DNA from: Brenneria nigrifluens DSM 30175 = ATCC 13028
GTDB lineage: Bacteria; Pseudomonadota; Gammaproteobacteria; Enterobacterales; Enterobacteriaceae
DNA: 64,000 nt
Assembly: GCF_005484965.1 (NCBI RefSeq)
Contig: NZ_CP034036.1
Location: 372,001 to 436,000, forward strand
Direction: 5' to 3'
Within the stretch, counting starts at the first letter, position 1. Every line of letters starts with the position of its first letter. The position numbers and the translations under genes were made by a program. The notes under the pieces were generated by a model. It ran no database searches. It worked only from the letters and a program-made list of their open reading frames with translations, and was not told where the DNA came from. Positions 51,389 to 60,728 of the stretch are shown one piece after another.

Positions 51389-52048
51389 CTATTCGCGGCG
51401 GATCCGGCGGGCGATATGGTTTCCCAGCGATTGCAACAGCTGTACCAGCGCGATCAGCACCAGCGCGGTGGCGACGGTGGCGAAGGTGTCGAAACGTTGA
51501 TAGCCGTAGGTGATCGCCAGATCGCCGATCCCGCCGCCGCCCACGGTGCCGGCCATGGCCGTCGCGCCAATCAGGCCGATGGTGGCGGTGGTCAGGGCTA
51601 AAATCAGCGACGACAGCGCCTCGGGCAGCATAAAGTGCCAGATGGTCTGCAACGGCGTGGCGCCCATCGCCTTGGCCGCTTCGATAATGCCTTCGTCCAC
51701 CTCCAGCAGCGAGTTTTCCACCAGGCGGGAGATATACGGGGCAATAAAGACAATCAGCGGCACGATGGCCCCCGGCGTACCTATGGTGGTGTTCACGATC
51801 AGCCGGGTCAGCGGCAGGATGGCGATCAGCAGGATAATGAACGGCAGCGAGCGGATAATATTCACCAGCGGGTTCAGTATGCGGTACAGCGCGGCGCTTT
51901 GCAGCAGCCCGCCGGGGCGGGTGACAACCAGCAGAATGCCGAGCGGGATGCCGAACAGCGAACCGAGCGCTAGGGAGACGCTGACCATGATCAGCGTATC
52001 GTGCAGGGCGAGAAGGAATTGATCGGCGGTTATGGCGGTTTCAAACAT
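51389..52048 (-). CDS. metI: MetI-type ABC transporter permease
   Basis: A 219-aa inner-membrane permease of the methionine uptake transporter family with five helices. Typical stretches are ALHDTLIMVSVSLALGSLFG, ILNPLVNIIRSLPFIILLIA and the EAA-loop region EAAKAMGATPLQTIWHFMLP. It begins 2 bp after the metN-like stop, in the order metQ-metN-metI (E. coli has metN-metI-metQ). It is probably a second, locally acquired system; the substrate may be methionine, a derivative or another small amino acid. Confidence 0.9.
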   Translation of the reverse strand: MFETAITADQFLLALHDTLIMVSVSLALGSLFGIPLGILLVVTRPGGLLQSAALYRILNPLVNIIRSLPFIILLIAILPLTRLIVNTTIGTPGAIVPLIVFIAPYISRLVENSLLEVDEGIIEAAKAMGATPLQTIWHFMLPEALSSLILALTTATIGLIGATAMAGTVGGGGIGDLAITYGYQRFDTFATVATALVLIALVQLLQSLGNHIARRIRRE

Positions 52049-52050
52049 GG

Positions 52051-53061
52051 CTACGGCTCCTGAATAATCACGCCGGCGGCGGCAAAATAAGCCATGGTTT
52101 GGGCTATCTGCGCATCATCGCCGTTTAACAGCACCATCATAAAGCCGAGCGTGGTGTCCTGAACTTCGGACATGCTGGCAAACAGAATAGTGATCTCCAC
52201 ATCGTATTTTTTGATGGCGTTACAGATCACCGGCCGGCTGGCCGAAAGCCCGACAAATTCAAGACGCAGCAGCTTGCCGCTTTCCGCGTGCAGGGTTTGC
52301 GCCAGGCTGTCCGGCAGACGATCCTGAATTACCGTGCGGACAAAATTGACCGTGGCGGGGTGGGCGGGACGGCCGAATACCTCAATCACCGCACCCTGTT
52401 CAATCACCCGGCCTTGCTCCATCACCGCGACTTTGTTGCAGATTTTTTGGATCACCGACATTTCATGGGTGATCAGCACCACCGTAATGTTGTATTCGCG
52501 GTTAATGCGTTTTAACAACAGCAGGATCTGAATGGTGGTTTGCGGATCCAGCGCCGACGTGGCCTCGTCGCACAGCAGAATCGACGGGTTCATCGCCAGC
52601 GCGCGTGCGATGCCGACGCGCTGTTTCTGACCGCCGGACAGCTCGTTCGGATAGCTGCGGGCGCGATCGCCCAGACCGACGTAGTCCAGCAGCTCGGCAA
52701 CCCGCTGGCGGATATATGTCTTACTCTTGCCCGCCAGCACCAGCGGCATCGCCACGTTGTGAAATACGGTTTTCGACCTCAGCAAACTGAAGTGCTGGAA
52801 GATCATGCCGATATCCCTTTTCAGGGTGCCTAACTGACGCTGACGCAGGGTATTCAGCGACACGTCGTTAATCAGCACCTCGCCCGCGGTGGGCGTTTCC
52901 AGTCCGTTGATCATGCGCAGCAGGGTGCTTTTCCCCGCGCCGCTATAGCCGATAATGCCGAAAATATCCCCTTTTTCTATCCGTAAATGAATATTCTGCA
53001 ACGCGGTTACGCCGCTGCCGTTGCGCTGAAAAGTTTTACTTACGTTTCTCAGCTCAATCAT
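52051..53061 (-). CDS. metN: MetN-type ABC transporter ATP-binding protein
   Basis: A 336-aa ATPase with the MetN domain plan: ATPase core (about 1-240) and a C-terminal ACT-like NIL regulatory domain (about 260-336: LLRLEFVGLSASRPVICNAI). Walker A IIGYSGAGKSTLLRMINGLE, signature LSGGQKQRVGIARALAMNP, Walker B ILLCDEATSALDPQTT and VVLITHEMSVIQ. The NIL domain of MetN gives inhibition by intracellular methionine. It lies between metQ- and metI-like genes. Confidence 0.92.
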   Translation of the reverse strand: MIELRNVSKTFQRNGSGVTALQNIHLRIEKGDIFGIIGYSGAGKSTLLRMINGLETPTAGEVLINDVSLNTLRQRQLGTLKRDIGMIFQHFSLLRSKTVFHNVAMPLVLAGKSKTYIRQRVAELLDYVGLGDRARSYPNELSGGQKQRVGIARALAMNPSILLCDEATSALDPQTTIQILLLLKRINREYNITVVLITHEMSVIQKICNKVAVMEQGRVIEQGAVIEVFGRPAHPATVNFVRTVIQDRLPDSLAQTLHAESGKLLRLEFVGLSASRPVICNAIKKYDVEITILFASMSEVQDTTLGFMMVLLNGDDAQIAQTMAYFAAAGVIIQEP

Positions 53062-53090
53062 TATTGTTACTCATCCGTTTCCGCTGCCGG

Positions 53091-53906
53091 TTATTTAAAA
53101 TAATCAGGCAACAGATAACCTTCATACTGCGGATGGCTTTGGATATAGTTTTTAAATTCCGCCGAGTGATAACCGGCGATAATATCCTTGGCAAACTGCG
53201 CGTCTTTATTTTTCCCGGCGACGGTGACGACATTAATAAAGCCCTGGGTCGGATTCTCCAACTGCAGGGCGGAATTAAGCTTGAGTCCGCTTGAAACGGC
53301 GAAATTCCCCTGAATGGCGCCGTAGTCGACGTCCGGCAATGCCCGCACCTGTTGGGCATTATCCAGCTCTTTTAATACGATCTTGTAGGGGTTCTCGATA
53401 ATATGCTTCTGCGAAAATGTCGCCGGCTCGGCATTGTCCGCAATTTTTATCCAGCCTAAATCCTGCAGCAGCAGCGCCGCCCGATATTCGTTGGAGGGCT
53501 GGTTGGGAACGGAGATAATCGTGCCGGGCCGCGGTTTGTCTGCATGTTTATGCTTTTGCGAATAGAGGCCCATAGGCGGCGTCGGCACCTGTACAATCCC
53601 GACATTATTAATTCCCAATCGCACATTGACCGACTCAAGGTATACCGGATGCTGCATAACGTTGGCGTCGATATCACCGGTATTGACGGCGTGATTAACC
53701 TGAATGCCGTCGCTGAAATCAACGTATTCGATGTTATATCCTTTTTGCTGCAGATAAGGCGCGACGCCCTCGGCGAACTGCTCTTTATAAGGACCGGGGT
53801 TAAAGCCCAGCTTCAGCGTTTTTTTATCGCCTTCCGCCCCGTGTGCGCTAAGGGTGCTCATCAATGCCACGGCGGAAAAAAAGCCGGTGAAAAGGCGCCA
53901 TTTCAT
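53091..53906 (-). CDS. metQ: MetQ/NlpA-family substrate-binding protein, not a lipoprotein
   Basis: A 271-aa binding protein. The signal peptide (residues 1-24, ending LSAHGAEG) has no lipobox cysteine, unlike E. coli MetQ, so it should be a free periplasmic protein. Family features: KTLKLGFNPGPYKEQFAEGV, ANVMQHPVYLESVN and ISVPNQPSNEYRAALLLQDL. No MetJ box was seen upstream, so regulation and substrate may differ from the housekeeping methionine system. First gene of the metQNI-type operon. Confidence 0.87.
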   Translation of the reverse strand: MKWRLFTGFFSAVALMSTLSAHGAEGDKKTLKLGFNPGPYKEQFAEGVAPYLQQKGYNIEYVDFSDGIQVNHAVNTGDIDANVMQHPVYLESVNVRLGINNVGIVQVPTPPMGLYSQKHKHADKPRPGTIISVPNQPSNEYRAALLLQDLGWIKIADNAEPATFSQKHIIENPYKIVLKELDNAQQVRALPDVDYGAIQGNFAVSSGLKLNSALQLENPTQGFINVVTVAGKNKDAQFAKDIIAGYHSAEFKNYIQSHPQYEGYLLPDYFK

Positions 53907-54057
53907 GTTAATTTCCTTATGAAGTAACCAGATAACAACTATCGCGGTAATAACGGTTTTGCTGATTCAAACACGCGGAAATTTAATGGCAAACCATGAA
54001 TTTGGCGTTTGCTTATCTATTTTTTAGCATTGCCGGCGGCGCGGCAAAGGGGCTTGA

Positions 54058-55770
54058 TTATCGTTCCGCTGCAATAAACGGCGCAATATAACGCTGATGG
54101 CGGGAAGGCTTTAGCTGCTGCAGATCCACCAAAACCAACCCGTCGACACAGTTGTTGAAATCGGGATCGATGCCGAAGTCGATAAACTGTACGCCCCCGG
54201 GTTCGCAGATCTCCGAATATTGTTTATACAGCGTGGGGATGGCGCACCCCATATTGCCGAGCATGCTTTTCAGCAGGGTCAGATCCCGCTGGTAATCGGT
54301 GCCTGAAAACTGTTGCAGCACGCCGGGCAGGGAAGCCGGATAAGGACGCCGCGAGCGGGCCAGCGGCTGGCGGGGAGCGAAATGCAGCCGGTAAAAGGCC
54401 ACCAGCAAATCTCGCGCCGTGGGCGGCAAACTGCCGGACAGCGATACCGGGCCGAACAGGTAGCGGCATTGCGGGTAGCGCGCCAGATAGGCGCCGATGC
54501 CCAGCCAGAGATAGTCCAGCCCGCGTTTGCCCCAGTATTTGGGCTGGATAAAACTGCGCCCCAGTTCCAGACCGGAGGCCAGTATCGGATTCATTTCTTC
54601 GCCGTAATGGAACAGGCTGTGGCTGTACAGGCCGTTTTTGCCTTTTTCCTCTATCTGCCGGGCGGTGGGAATAAAACGATAGGCGCCGACAATCTCCAGA
54701 TCGCTCTCGTCCCACAGAATAAGATGCAGGTAATCGTCGTCGTAGCCGTCCAGATCGCGTCGCTGGCCCGAACCTTCTCCCACCGCGCGGAAGGCGATTT
54801 CCCGCAAGCGTCCCAGTTCGCGCAGGATCGGCGCGTAATCTTCCTCGCCGCGTCGATACAGGTAGACTGTCTTACCATCCGGCGTGGCGCCCAGCGTTTC
54901 GCAGGCGGCCAGCGCGTGTTTCAGCAACGCGCGGTCTTCGCCCAGCGCAATCGGCTTCTCGGCGGGAAAACAGCCGGGTTTGCCCTGTCCCAGGCGGTAA
55001 ACATGGCGTCTGAAGCGGGCTGCCAGATCGTCGGCGCTCCACTCTCCCTGACTCCAGGAGGCATAGGGAATGCGGGCGCCGATGCGGATTTTAAGCGAAT
55101 GATCCCGCTGGCGAAACATTTCCCTGACCAGCAGCAGGGTGGAGAGCGGGCGGTACATCAGCGAGGAAAGATAAAACAGACCGCTGTTGCGTCCGCTGAT
55201 ATGTATCGGTACCACCGGCGACCGGGCTTTGCCCGCCATACGGATAAAACCGTTGTGCCAGTGGCCGTCGCGTATGCCCTGCAGGCTGATGCGGGACACT
55301 TCGCCCGCCGGAAAGACAATGATGGCGCCTTCGTTTGCCAGATGTTGCTGGATAGCGGCGATGTGTCGGCGTTTGGTGCGGTTATTAAAGTTATCGACCG
55401 CAAAGAACAGGTTTTTGAGCGGCTCGACGTAAGACAGCAACTGGCTGGCGACGATGCGCACATCCGGCCTGACGCCGGCCACCGTGCGCAACAAGGCGAG
55501 GCCGTCCAGCGAGCCGATCGGGTGATTGGCGACCAGCACCACCGGCCCCTGGCTGGGGATATTTTCCACGTCGCCCTCGACCATTTCGCTGCTGAAGTTA
55601 AAGTAATCGAGGATTTGCTCCACCAGATCCAAGCCTTTTAAATAGGGGTAGCGTTGAGAAAATTGCTGAATTTTGTTTTCGAATAGCAGGGCGCGTAATA
55701 AGGTACGCTGCCAGGCCGGAGTGTGGCGATGAGGGGCAAGATCTTGCAATATGGCGTCTAAGCTAAACAT
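54058..55770 (-). CDS. olsF: bifunctional ornithine lipid synthase OlsF (OlsB-OlsA fusion type)
   Basis: A 570-aa two-domain acyltransferase. Residues about 60-250 are a PlsC/OlsA O-acyltransferase domain: NHPIGSLDG (82-90) is the catalytic NHx4D motif and IIVFPAGEVSR the FPxG motif. Residues about 300-540 are an OlsB-like N-acyltransferase region: GAYRFIPTARQIEEKGKNGL, LELGRSFIQPKYWGKRGLDY and LWLGIGAYLARYP. This order and size match OlsF, described in Serratia, which makes phosphorus-free ornithine lipids from ornithine in two acylation steps. The acyl donors and the conditions of expression are not visible. It is divergent from greB. Confidence 0.85.
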   Translation of the reverse strand: MFSLDAILQDLAPHRHTPAWQRTLLRALLFENKIQQFSQRYPYLKGLDLVEQILDYFNFSSEMVEGDVENIPSQGPVVLVANHPIGSLDGLALLRTVAGVRPDVRIVASQLLSYVEPLKNLFFAVDNFNNRTKRRHIAAIQQHLANEGAIIVFPAGEVSRISLQGIRDGHWHNGFIRMAGKARSPVVPIHISGRNSGLFYLSSLMYRPLSTLLLVREMFRQRDHSLKIRIGARIPYASWSQGEWSADDLAARFRRHVYRLGQGKPGCFPAEKPIALGEDRALLKHALAACETLGATPDGKTVYLYRRGEEDYAPILRELGRLREIAFRAVGEGSGQRRDLDGYDDDYLHLILWDESDLEIVGAYRFIPTARQIEEKGKNGLYSHSLFHYGEEMNPILASGLELGRSFIQPKYWGKRGLDYLWLGIGAYLARYPQCRYLFGPVSLSGSLPPTARDLLVAFYRLHFAPRQPLARSRRPYPASLPGVLQQFSGTDYQRDLTLLKSMLGNMGCAIPTLYKQYSEICEPGGVQFIDFGIDPDFNNCVDGLVLVDLQQLKPSRHQRYIAPFIAAER

Positions 55771-55913
55771 AAACCGTTCTCCATAGCTCTATCGAGGCTC
55801 AAAGTACGGGATGGAAATGACACATTTATGTCCGTTGCCAGATTATTAATCAGAATTATAAAATTGCGTAATAAAGAGTCAGCCAACGGTGGATGCCGGG
55901 CGAGGTTACAGAC

Positions 55914-56393
55914 GTGAAAACCAACCTGATAACCCGGGAGGGTTACAACAAACTGCGTGAAGAGCACGACCATCTGTGGAACGTGAAGCGGCCGGAGATA
56001 ACGAAAATCGTCTCCTGGGCGGCCAGCCTGGGCGATCGCTCCGAGAACGCGGACTACACTTACAACAAACGTTTGCTGCGCCAGATCGATCGCCGTTTGC
56101 GCTACCTGCGAAAATGCCTGACGGAGCTGAAGATCGTCGATTATTCGCCGCAGCAGGACGGCAAGGTGTTTTTCGGCGCCTGGGTGGAGATCGAAAACCA
56201 GGAGGGCGAGGTAAAGCGTTTGCGCATTGTCGGACCGGATGAAATCTACGGCGAGAATAAAGAGTATATCTCGATCGACTCCCCCATGGCGCGAGCGCTG
56301 CTGAAGAAGGAAACCGACGACGAGTTTACCGTCAATACCCCGCACGGCCCGCGCGAGTGGTTTATCAATACCATCGAATATGTAAAACCGTAA
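55914..56393 (+). CDS. greB: transcript cleavage factor GreB
   Basis: Rescues stalled RNA polymerase by promoting cleavage of the backtracked transcript. It is 159 aa from GTG 55914 (VKTNLITREGYNKLREEHDH), which has GAGG about 8 bp upstream and matches the family N-terminus. An ATG at 55893 would add seven residues. The N-terminal coiled coil carries the catalytic acidic tip ASLGDRSENADYTYNKRLLR; the C-terminal domain has YSPQQDGKVFFGAWVEIENQ and YISIDSPMARALLKKE. It is followed after 267 bp by ompR, as in E. coli. Confidence 0.95.
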   Translation: MKTNLITREGYNKLREEHDHLWNVKRPEITKIVSWAASLGDRSENADYTYNKRLLRQIDRRLRYLRKCLTELKIVDYSPQQDGKVFFGAWVEIENQEGEVKRLRIVGPDEIYGENKEYISIDSPMARALLKKETDDEFTVNTPHGPREWFINTIEYVKP

Positions 56394-56660
56394 CGCGGCG
56401 AGCGCGCCGCCGGGCTTTCACCACTTATCCAATTGTTTAAAGAATGAAGTCTGTGACTTTTTATTGGCTAACGGGTCTTTATAATCCACTACAAGGCGCG
56501 GATTTTGCCGCCGGCGGATAAAGGAAATGGTTGATTAAACGTGTTTTAATATGCTTTGTAACAATTTTGCCTGGAATGTACACCAGAAACGGCTGTCAGT
56601 AATTCGTATGTTTCTGAACAATAGCGGCATCGGCGGCGATCACGCCTTTGGAGAAAGAGA

Positions 56661-57380
56661 ATGCAAGAGAATTATAAAATTCTGGTTGTGGATGACGACA
56701 TGCGTTTGCGCGCGCTGCTGGAGCGCTATCTGACCGAGCAGGGTTTTCAGGTACGCAGCGTCGCCAATGCTGAACAGATGGATCGTCTGCTGACCCGCGA
56801 GTCTTTTCACCTGATGGTGCTGGATCTGATGTTGCCGGGGGAGGACGGTCTGTCTATCTGCCGCCGTTTACGCAGCCAGAGCAACCCGATGCCGATCATC
56901 ATGGTGACGGCGAAAGGGGAAGAGGTTGACCGTATCGTCGGTTTGGAAATCGGCGCCGACGACTATATTCCCAAGCCGTTCAACCCCCGCGAGCTGCTGG
57001 CCCGCATTCGCGCGGTGCTGCGTCGTCAGGCCAATGAGTTGCCGGGGGCGCCGTCGCAGGAAGAGGCGATTATCGCGTTTGGCAAATTCAAACTGAATCT
57101 GGGCACGCGCGAAATGTTTCGCGATGACGAACCGATGCCGTTAACCAGCGGCGAGTTTGCGGTGCTTAAAGCGCTGGTCAGCCATCCGCGCGAGCCGTTG
57201 TCGCGCGACAAACTGATGAATCTGGCGCGCGGCCGCGAATACAGCGCCATGGAGCGCTCCATCGACGTGCAGATTTCCCGTTTACGGCGCATGGTGGAAG
57301 AAGATCCGGCGCATCCGCGCTATATCCAAACGGTTTGGGGCCTGGGCTACGTCTTTGTACCGGACGGCAGTAAGGCATGA
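56661..57380 (+). CDS. ompR: osmoregulation response regulator OmpR
   Basis: A 239-aa DNA-binding response regulator controlling porins and other osmotic and acid-stress genes; the same length as E. coli OmpR. The receiver domain has the acidic pair in ILVVDDDMRLRALLERYLTE, the phospho-Asp in HLMVLDLMLPGEDGLSICRR and the Lys in ADDYIPKPFNPRELLARIRA. The winged-helix effector domain shows PLTSGEFAVLKALVSHPREP and RSIDVQISRLRRMVEEDPAH. GGAGAAAGAG lies just before the ATG. It overlaps envZ by 4 bp (ATGA). Confidence 0.98.
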   Translation: MQENYKILVVDDDMRLRALLERYLTEQGFQVRSVANAEQMDRLLTRESFHLMVLDLMLPGEDGLSICRRLRSQSNPMPIIMVTAKGEEVDRIVGLEIGADDYIPKPFNPRELLARIRAVLRRQANELPGAPSQEEAIIAFGKFKLNLGTREMFRDDEPMPLTSGEFAVLKALVSHPREPLSRDKLMNLARGREYSAMERSIDVQISRLRRMVEEDPAHPRYIQTVWGLGYVFVPDGSKA

Positions 57381-58738
57381 TCCGCTGGCGCTTTTCTCCA
57401 CGCAGCTCGTTCGCCCGAACGCTGCTGCTGATTGTCACGCTATTGTTCGTCAGCCTGGTCACCACCTATCTGGTGGTGCTCAACTTCGCTATTTTACCGA
57501 GTCTGCAGCAGTTCAATAAGGTGCTGGCCTACGAGGTAAGAATGCTGATGACCGACAGCCTGCAACTGGAGGATGGCTCCACGCTTGAAGTGCCGCCGGC
57601 GTTCCGGCGCGAGATTTACCGCGAGCTGGGTATCTCGTTATATACCAATGAGGCGGCGGAGGAGAGCGGCCTGCGCTGGGCCCAGCACTATAAATTTCTC
57701 AGCCAGCAGATGGCGCAGCAGCTGGGCGGCCCGACGGATGTGCGGGTCGAGGTGAGCAAGAATACCCCGGTGGTATGGCTGAAAACCTGGCTGTCGCCGG
57801 ATATCTGGGTGCGGGTGCCGCTAACCGAGATCCATCAGGGGGATTTTTCTCCGCTGTTTCGCTACACCTTGGCGATCATGCTGCTGGTGATCGGCGGCGC
57901 CTGGCTGTTTATCCGGGTGCAGAATCGCCCGTTGGTTGAACTGGAACATGCCGCTTTGCAGGTGGGGAAGGGGATTATTCCGCCGCCGCTGCGCGAGTAC
58001 GGCGCTTCGGAGGTGCGCTCCGTCACCCGGGCGTTCAACCAGATGGCGTCCGGCGTGAAGCTGCTGGCTGACGATCGTACCCTGCTGATGGCGGGAGTCA
58101 GCCACGATCTGCGTACTCCGCTGACGCGCATTCGCCTGGCGACGGAAATGATGAGCAAGGAAGATGACTATCTGGCGGAGTCGATCAATAAGGATATTGA
58201 AGAGTGCAACGCGATTATCGAACAGTTTATCGACTACCTGCGCACCGGGCAGGAAATGCAGACGGAAGCGGCCGACCTGAACGCCATTATGGGCGAAGTG
58301 GTGGCGGCGGAAACCGGCTATGAGCGCCAGATCGACAGCAATTTCGCCAGCGGCGAACTGCTGGTGCGCGTCAGCCCGTTATCCATCAAGCGCGCGGCGC
58401 TGAATCTGGTGGTGAACGCCGCCCGCTACGGCAACGGCTGGATAAAAGTCAGTACCGGGCGCGAACTGCAGCGCGCCTGGTTTCAGGTGGAGGATGACGG
58501 CAGCGGCATTGAACCGGCGCTGCTGAAGCACCTTTTCCAGCCTTTTGTACGCGGCGACAGCGCGCGCAGCACCAGCGGCACCGGTCTCGGCCTGGCGATC
58601 GTCCAGCGCATTATCGACGCCCATGACGGGGTGCTGGATGTGGGCGTCAGCGAGCGCGGCGGGCTGTGCGTGCGGGCCTATCTGCCGCTACCGTTCGATA
58701 TCGCCGCGCCCGAAAGCGGGGCGGCGAAAGAGAGTTAA
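57377..58738 (+). CDS. envZ: osmosensor histidine kinase EnvZ
   Basis: A 453-aa inner-membrane sensor (E. coli 450), partner of OmpR. The first transmembrane helix lies at about 16-37 and the second at about 160-180, with a periplasmic loop between. HAMP follows. The phospho-acceptor His is in AGVSHDLRTPLTRIRLATEM near residue 244. The ATPase domain has the N box (LNLVVNAARYGNGWIK), G1 (VEDDGSGIEP) and G2 (TSGTGLGLAIVQRI). Start codon overlap with ompR couples their synthesis. Confidence 0.97.
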   Translation: MIRWRFSPRSSFARTLLLIVTLLFVSLVTTYLVVLNFAILPSLQQFNKVLAYEVRMLMTDSLQLEDGSTLEVPPAFRREIYRELGISLYTNEAAEESGLRWAQHYKFLSQQMAQQLGGPTDVRVEVSKNTPVVWLKTWLSPDIWVRVPLTEIHQGDFSPLFRYTLAIMLLVIGGAWLFIRVQNRPLVELEHAALQVGKGIIPPPLREYGASEVRSVTRAFNQMASGVKLLADDRTLLMAGVSHDLRTPLTRIRLATEMMSKEDDYLAESINKDIEECNAIIEQFIDYLRTGQEMQTEAADLNAIMGEVVAAETGYERQIDSNFASGELLVRVSPLSIKRAALNLVVNAARYGNGWIKVSTGRELQRAWFQVEDDGSGIEPALLKHLFQPFVRGDSARSTSGTGLGLAIVQRIIDAHDGVLDVGVSERGGLCVRAYLPLPFDIAAPESGAAKES

Positions 58739-58748
58739 AAGGCGTCTC

Positions 58749-58881
58749 TTCCGTCGTTCCCGCCAACAACTTCCGTCATCCCCTCCGACAAATTCCGTCG
58801 TCCCCGCGGCAGTAGGCGGGGATCTGCTTTTACCGGCGACCCGGCGTTGCGTAAGATCCCCGCTTTCGCGGGGAGGACGGT
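58749..58881. repeat. 22-bp tandem repeat and inverted palindromic unit between envZ and pckA
   Basis: TTCCGTC begins at 58749, 58771 and 58793, giving a 22 bp period of related units (TTCCGTCGTTCCCGCC, TTCCGTCATCCCCTCC, TTCCGTCGTCCCCGCG). The last unit starts an inverted repeat: CCGTCGTCCCCGC...GCGGGGATCT to about 58825 and AGATCCCCGC...GCGGGGAGGACGG to 58880. CCCCGC-TTTC-GCGGGG (58858-58873) is a perfect hairpin. It fills the convergent gap and may terminate both genes. Confidence 0.7.
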
Positions 58882-58910
58882 GGTGGTAAGAGGTGTGCGC
58901 TATCCAACCC

Positions 58911-60530
58911 TTATAGCTTCGGACCGGCCTTAACCAGCGCGGCGCCGGCCGGCGCATCGGTGTATTTATCAAAGTTGGCGATAAAGCGTCGCGCCAGATC
59001 TTCCGCTTTCTCCTGCCATTGCGCCCGATCGGCGTAGGTATCGCGCGGATCGAGGATCGCGGGATCGACGCCGGGCAACGACCTGGGGATCTCCAAATCG
59101 AAGATCGGCAGCGTCTGCGTTTCCGCGTCATCGATGCTGCCGTTCAGGATGGCGTCGATAATGCCGCGCGTATCCTTGATGGAGATGCGTTTCCCTGTGC
59201 CGTTCCAGCCAGTGTTGACCAGATAGGCCTGAGCGCCCGCCGCTTGCATGCGTTTCACCAGCACCTCGGCGTACTGCGTGGGATGCAGAGACAGAAAGGC
59301 GGCGCCAAAGCAGGCGGAGAAGGTGGGCGTGGGCTCGGTGATGCCGCGCTCGGTGCCCGCCAGTTTGGCGGTGAAGCCGGAGAGGAAATGGTACTGCGTC
59401 TGGTCCGACGTCAGGCGCGATACCGGCGGCAACACGCCGAACGCGTCGGCCGTCAGGAAGATCACCTTGGTGGCATGTCCGGCTTTGGAAACCGGTTTGA
59501 CGATATTGTGAATGTGGTAGATCGGGTAGGAAACGCGGGTGTTTTCGGTTTTCGAACCGTCGTTGAAATCGATACTGCCGTCCGCCAGTACGGTGACGTT
59601 TTCCAGCAGCGCATCCCGCTTGATGGCGCCATAGATATCCGGCTCCGCCTCTTTGGACAGCTTGATGGTTTTGGCGTAGCAGCCTCCTTCAAAGTTGAAT
59701 ACGCCGTCGTCATCCCAGCCGTGTTCGTCATCACCGATCAGTTGGCGTTTCGGGTCGGTCGACAGGGTGGTTTTCCCGGTGCCGGACAGGCCGAAGAACA
59801 CCGCCACATCGCCGTCCTCGCCGACGTTCGCCGAGCAGTGCATGGAGGCGATGCCTTTCAGCGGCAGCAGGTAGTTCATAATGGAGAACATCCCCTTTTT
59901 CATTTCGCCGCCGTACCAGGTGCCGCCGATCAGTTGGATACGTTCCGTCAGATTGAACGCCACAAAGTTCTCGGAGTTCAGCCCCTGTTCCCGCCACTGC
60001 GGATTGGTGCATTTGGCGCCGTTCATCACGATGAAATCAGGTTCGAAATCCTGTAATTCCTTATCGCTGGGGCGGATAAACATGTTTTTCACAAAGTGCG
60101 CCTGCCAGGCGACCTCGGTGATAAAGCGCACTTTCAGCCGGCTGTCGGGGTTGGCGCCGCAGAAGGCGTCGACGATAAACACTCGTTTAGCGGACAGTTG
60201 TGTCGTGACCAGCTGTTTCAGGTGCGTCCAGATTTCCTGGCTCAGGGGATGGTTATCATTTTTGCCGTTCCCCTGATCGGACCACCATACGGTGTCGCGC
60301 GTTACGTCGTCGCGGACGATGTATTTATCTTTCGGCGAGCGGCCGGTGAAAATGCCGGTATCGACGGCAACCGCGCCCAGGTTGGTTTCTATACCTCTTT
60401 CATAGCCTTGTAGGGTAGGGGAGATTTCTTCTTCAAAAAGTAATTCATAGCTGGGGTTGTAGACAATATCGCGGACATTCTGGATTCCATAAGCCGCGAG
60501 AGCTTGTGGTGAAACACCTTTAATCGGCAT
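58911..60530 (-). CDS. pckA: ATP-dependent phosphoenolpyruvate carboxykinase PckA
   Basis: Gluconeogenic enzyme converting oxaloacetate and ATP to phosphoenolpyruvate, ADP and CO2. It is 539 aa (E. coli 540). The kinase-1a P-loop is FFGLSGTGKTTLSTDPKRQ near residues 247-265, the metal-binding motif IGDDEHGWDDDGVFNFEGGC, and the PEPCK signature AVDTGIFTGRSPKDKYIVRD lies near the N-terminus. RISIKDTRGIIDAIL is in the C-terminal lobe. It is convergent with envZ, as in E. coli. No convincing CRP palindrome was found in the 198 bp upstream. Confidence 0.97.
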   Translation of the reverse strand: MPIKGVSPQALAAYGIQNVRDIVYNPSYELLFEEEISPTLQGYERGIETNLGAVAVDTGIFTGRSPKDKYIVRDDVTRDTVWWSDQGNGKNDNHPLSQEIWTHLKQLVTTQLSAKRVFIVDAFCGANPDSRLKVRFITEVAWQAHFVKNMFIRPSDKELQDFEPDFIVMNGAKCTNPQWREQGLNSENFVAFNLTERIQLIGGTWYGGEMKKGMFSIMNYLLPLKGIASMHCSANVGEDGDVAVFFGLSGTGKTTLSTDPKRQLIGDDEHGWDDDGVFNFEGGCYAKTIKLSKEAEPDIYGAIKRDALLENVTVLADGSIDFNDGSKTENTRVSYPIYHIHNIVKPVSKAGHATKVIFLTADAFGVLPPVSRLTSDQTQYHFLSGFTAKLAGTERGITEPTPTFSACFGAAFLSLHPTQYAEVLVKRMQAAGAQAYLVNTGWNGTGKRISIKDTRGIIDAILNGSIDDAETQTLPIFDLEIPRSLPGVDPAILDPRDTYADRAQWQEKAEDLARRFIANFDKYTDAPAGAALVKAGPKL

Positions 60531-60728
60531 GCGCTACTCCTCAATTGTTATATTTCGACTAACTAACATTGTAGGGTGTGAGCTTATTTTAACCGCGAGA
60601 ACAATCATAAAATTAAATAAATTCTTTAATAACTTTGCCAATTTGCTGGGTTGAAAAATCAGATGTGGTTGTTTTTTATACAGTTCAATTTGAAAAAAAG
60701 GGTACATCATAAAGTACCCGTGCAAAAA

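Noticed and set aside
58749..58815. Possible CRISPR array after envZ
   Set aside because: Only three degenerate units directly abutting with no unique spacers and no cas genes; it is a simple tandem repeat.
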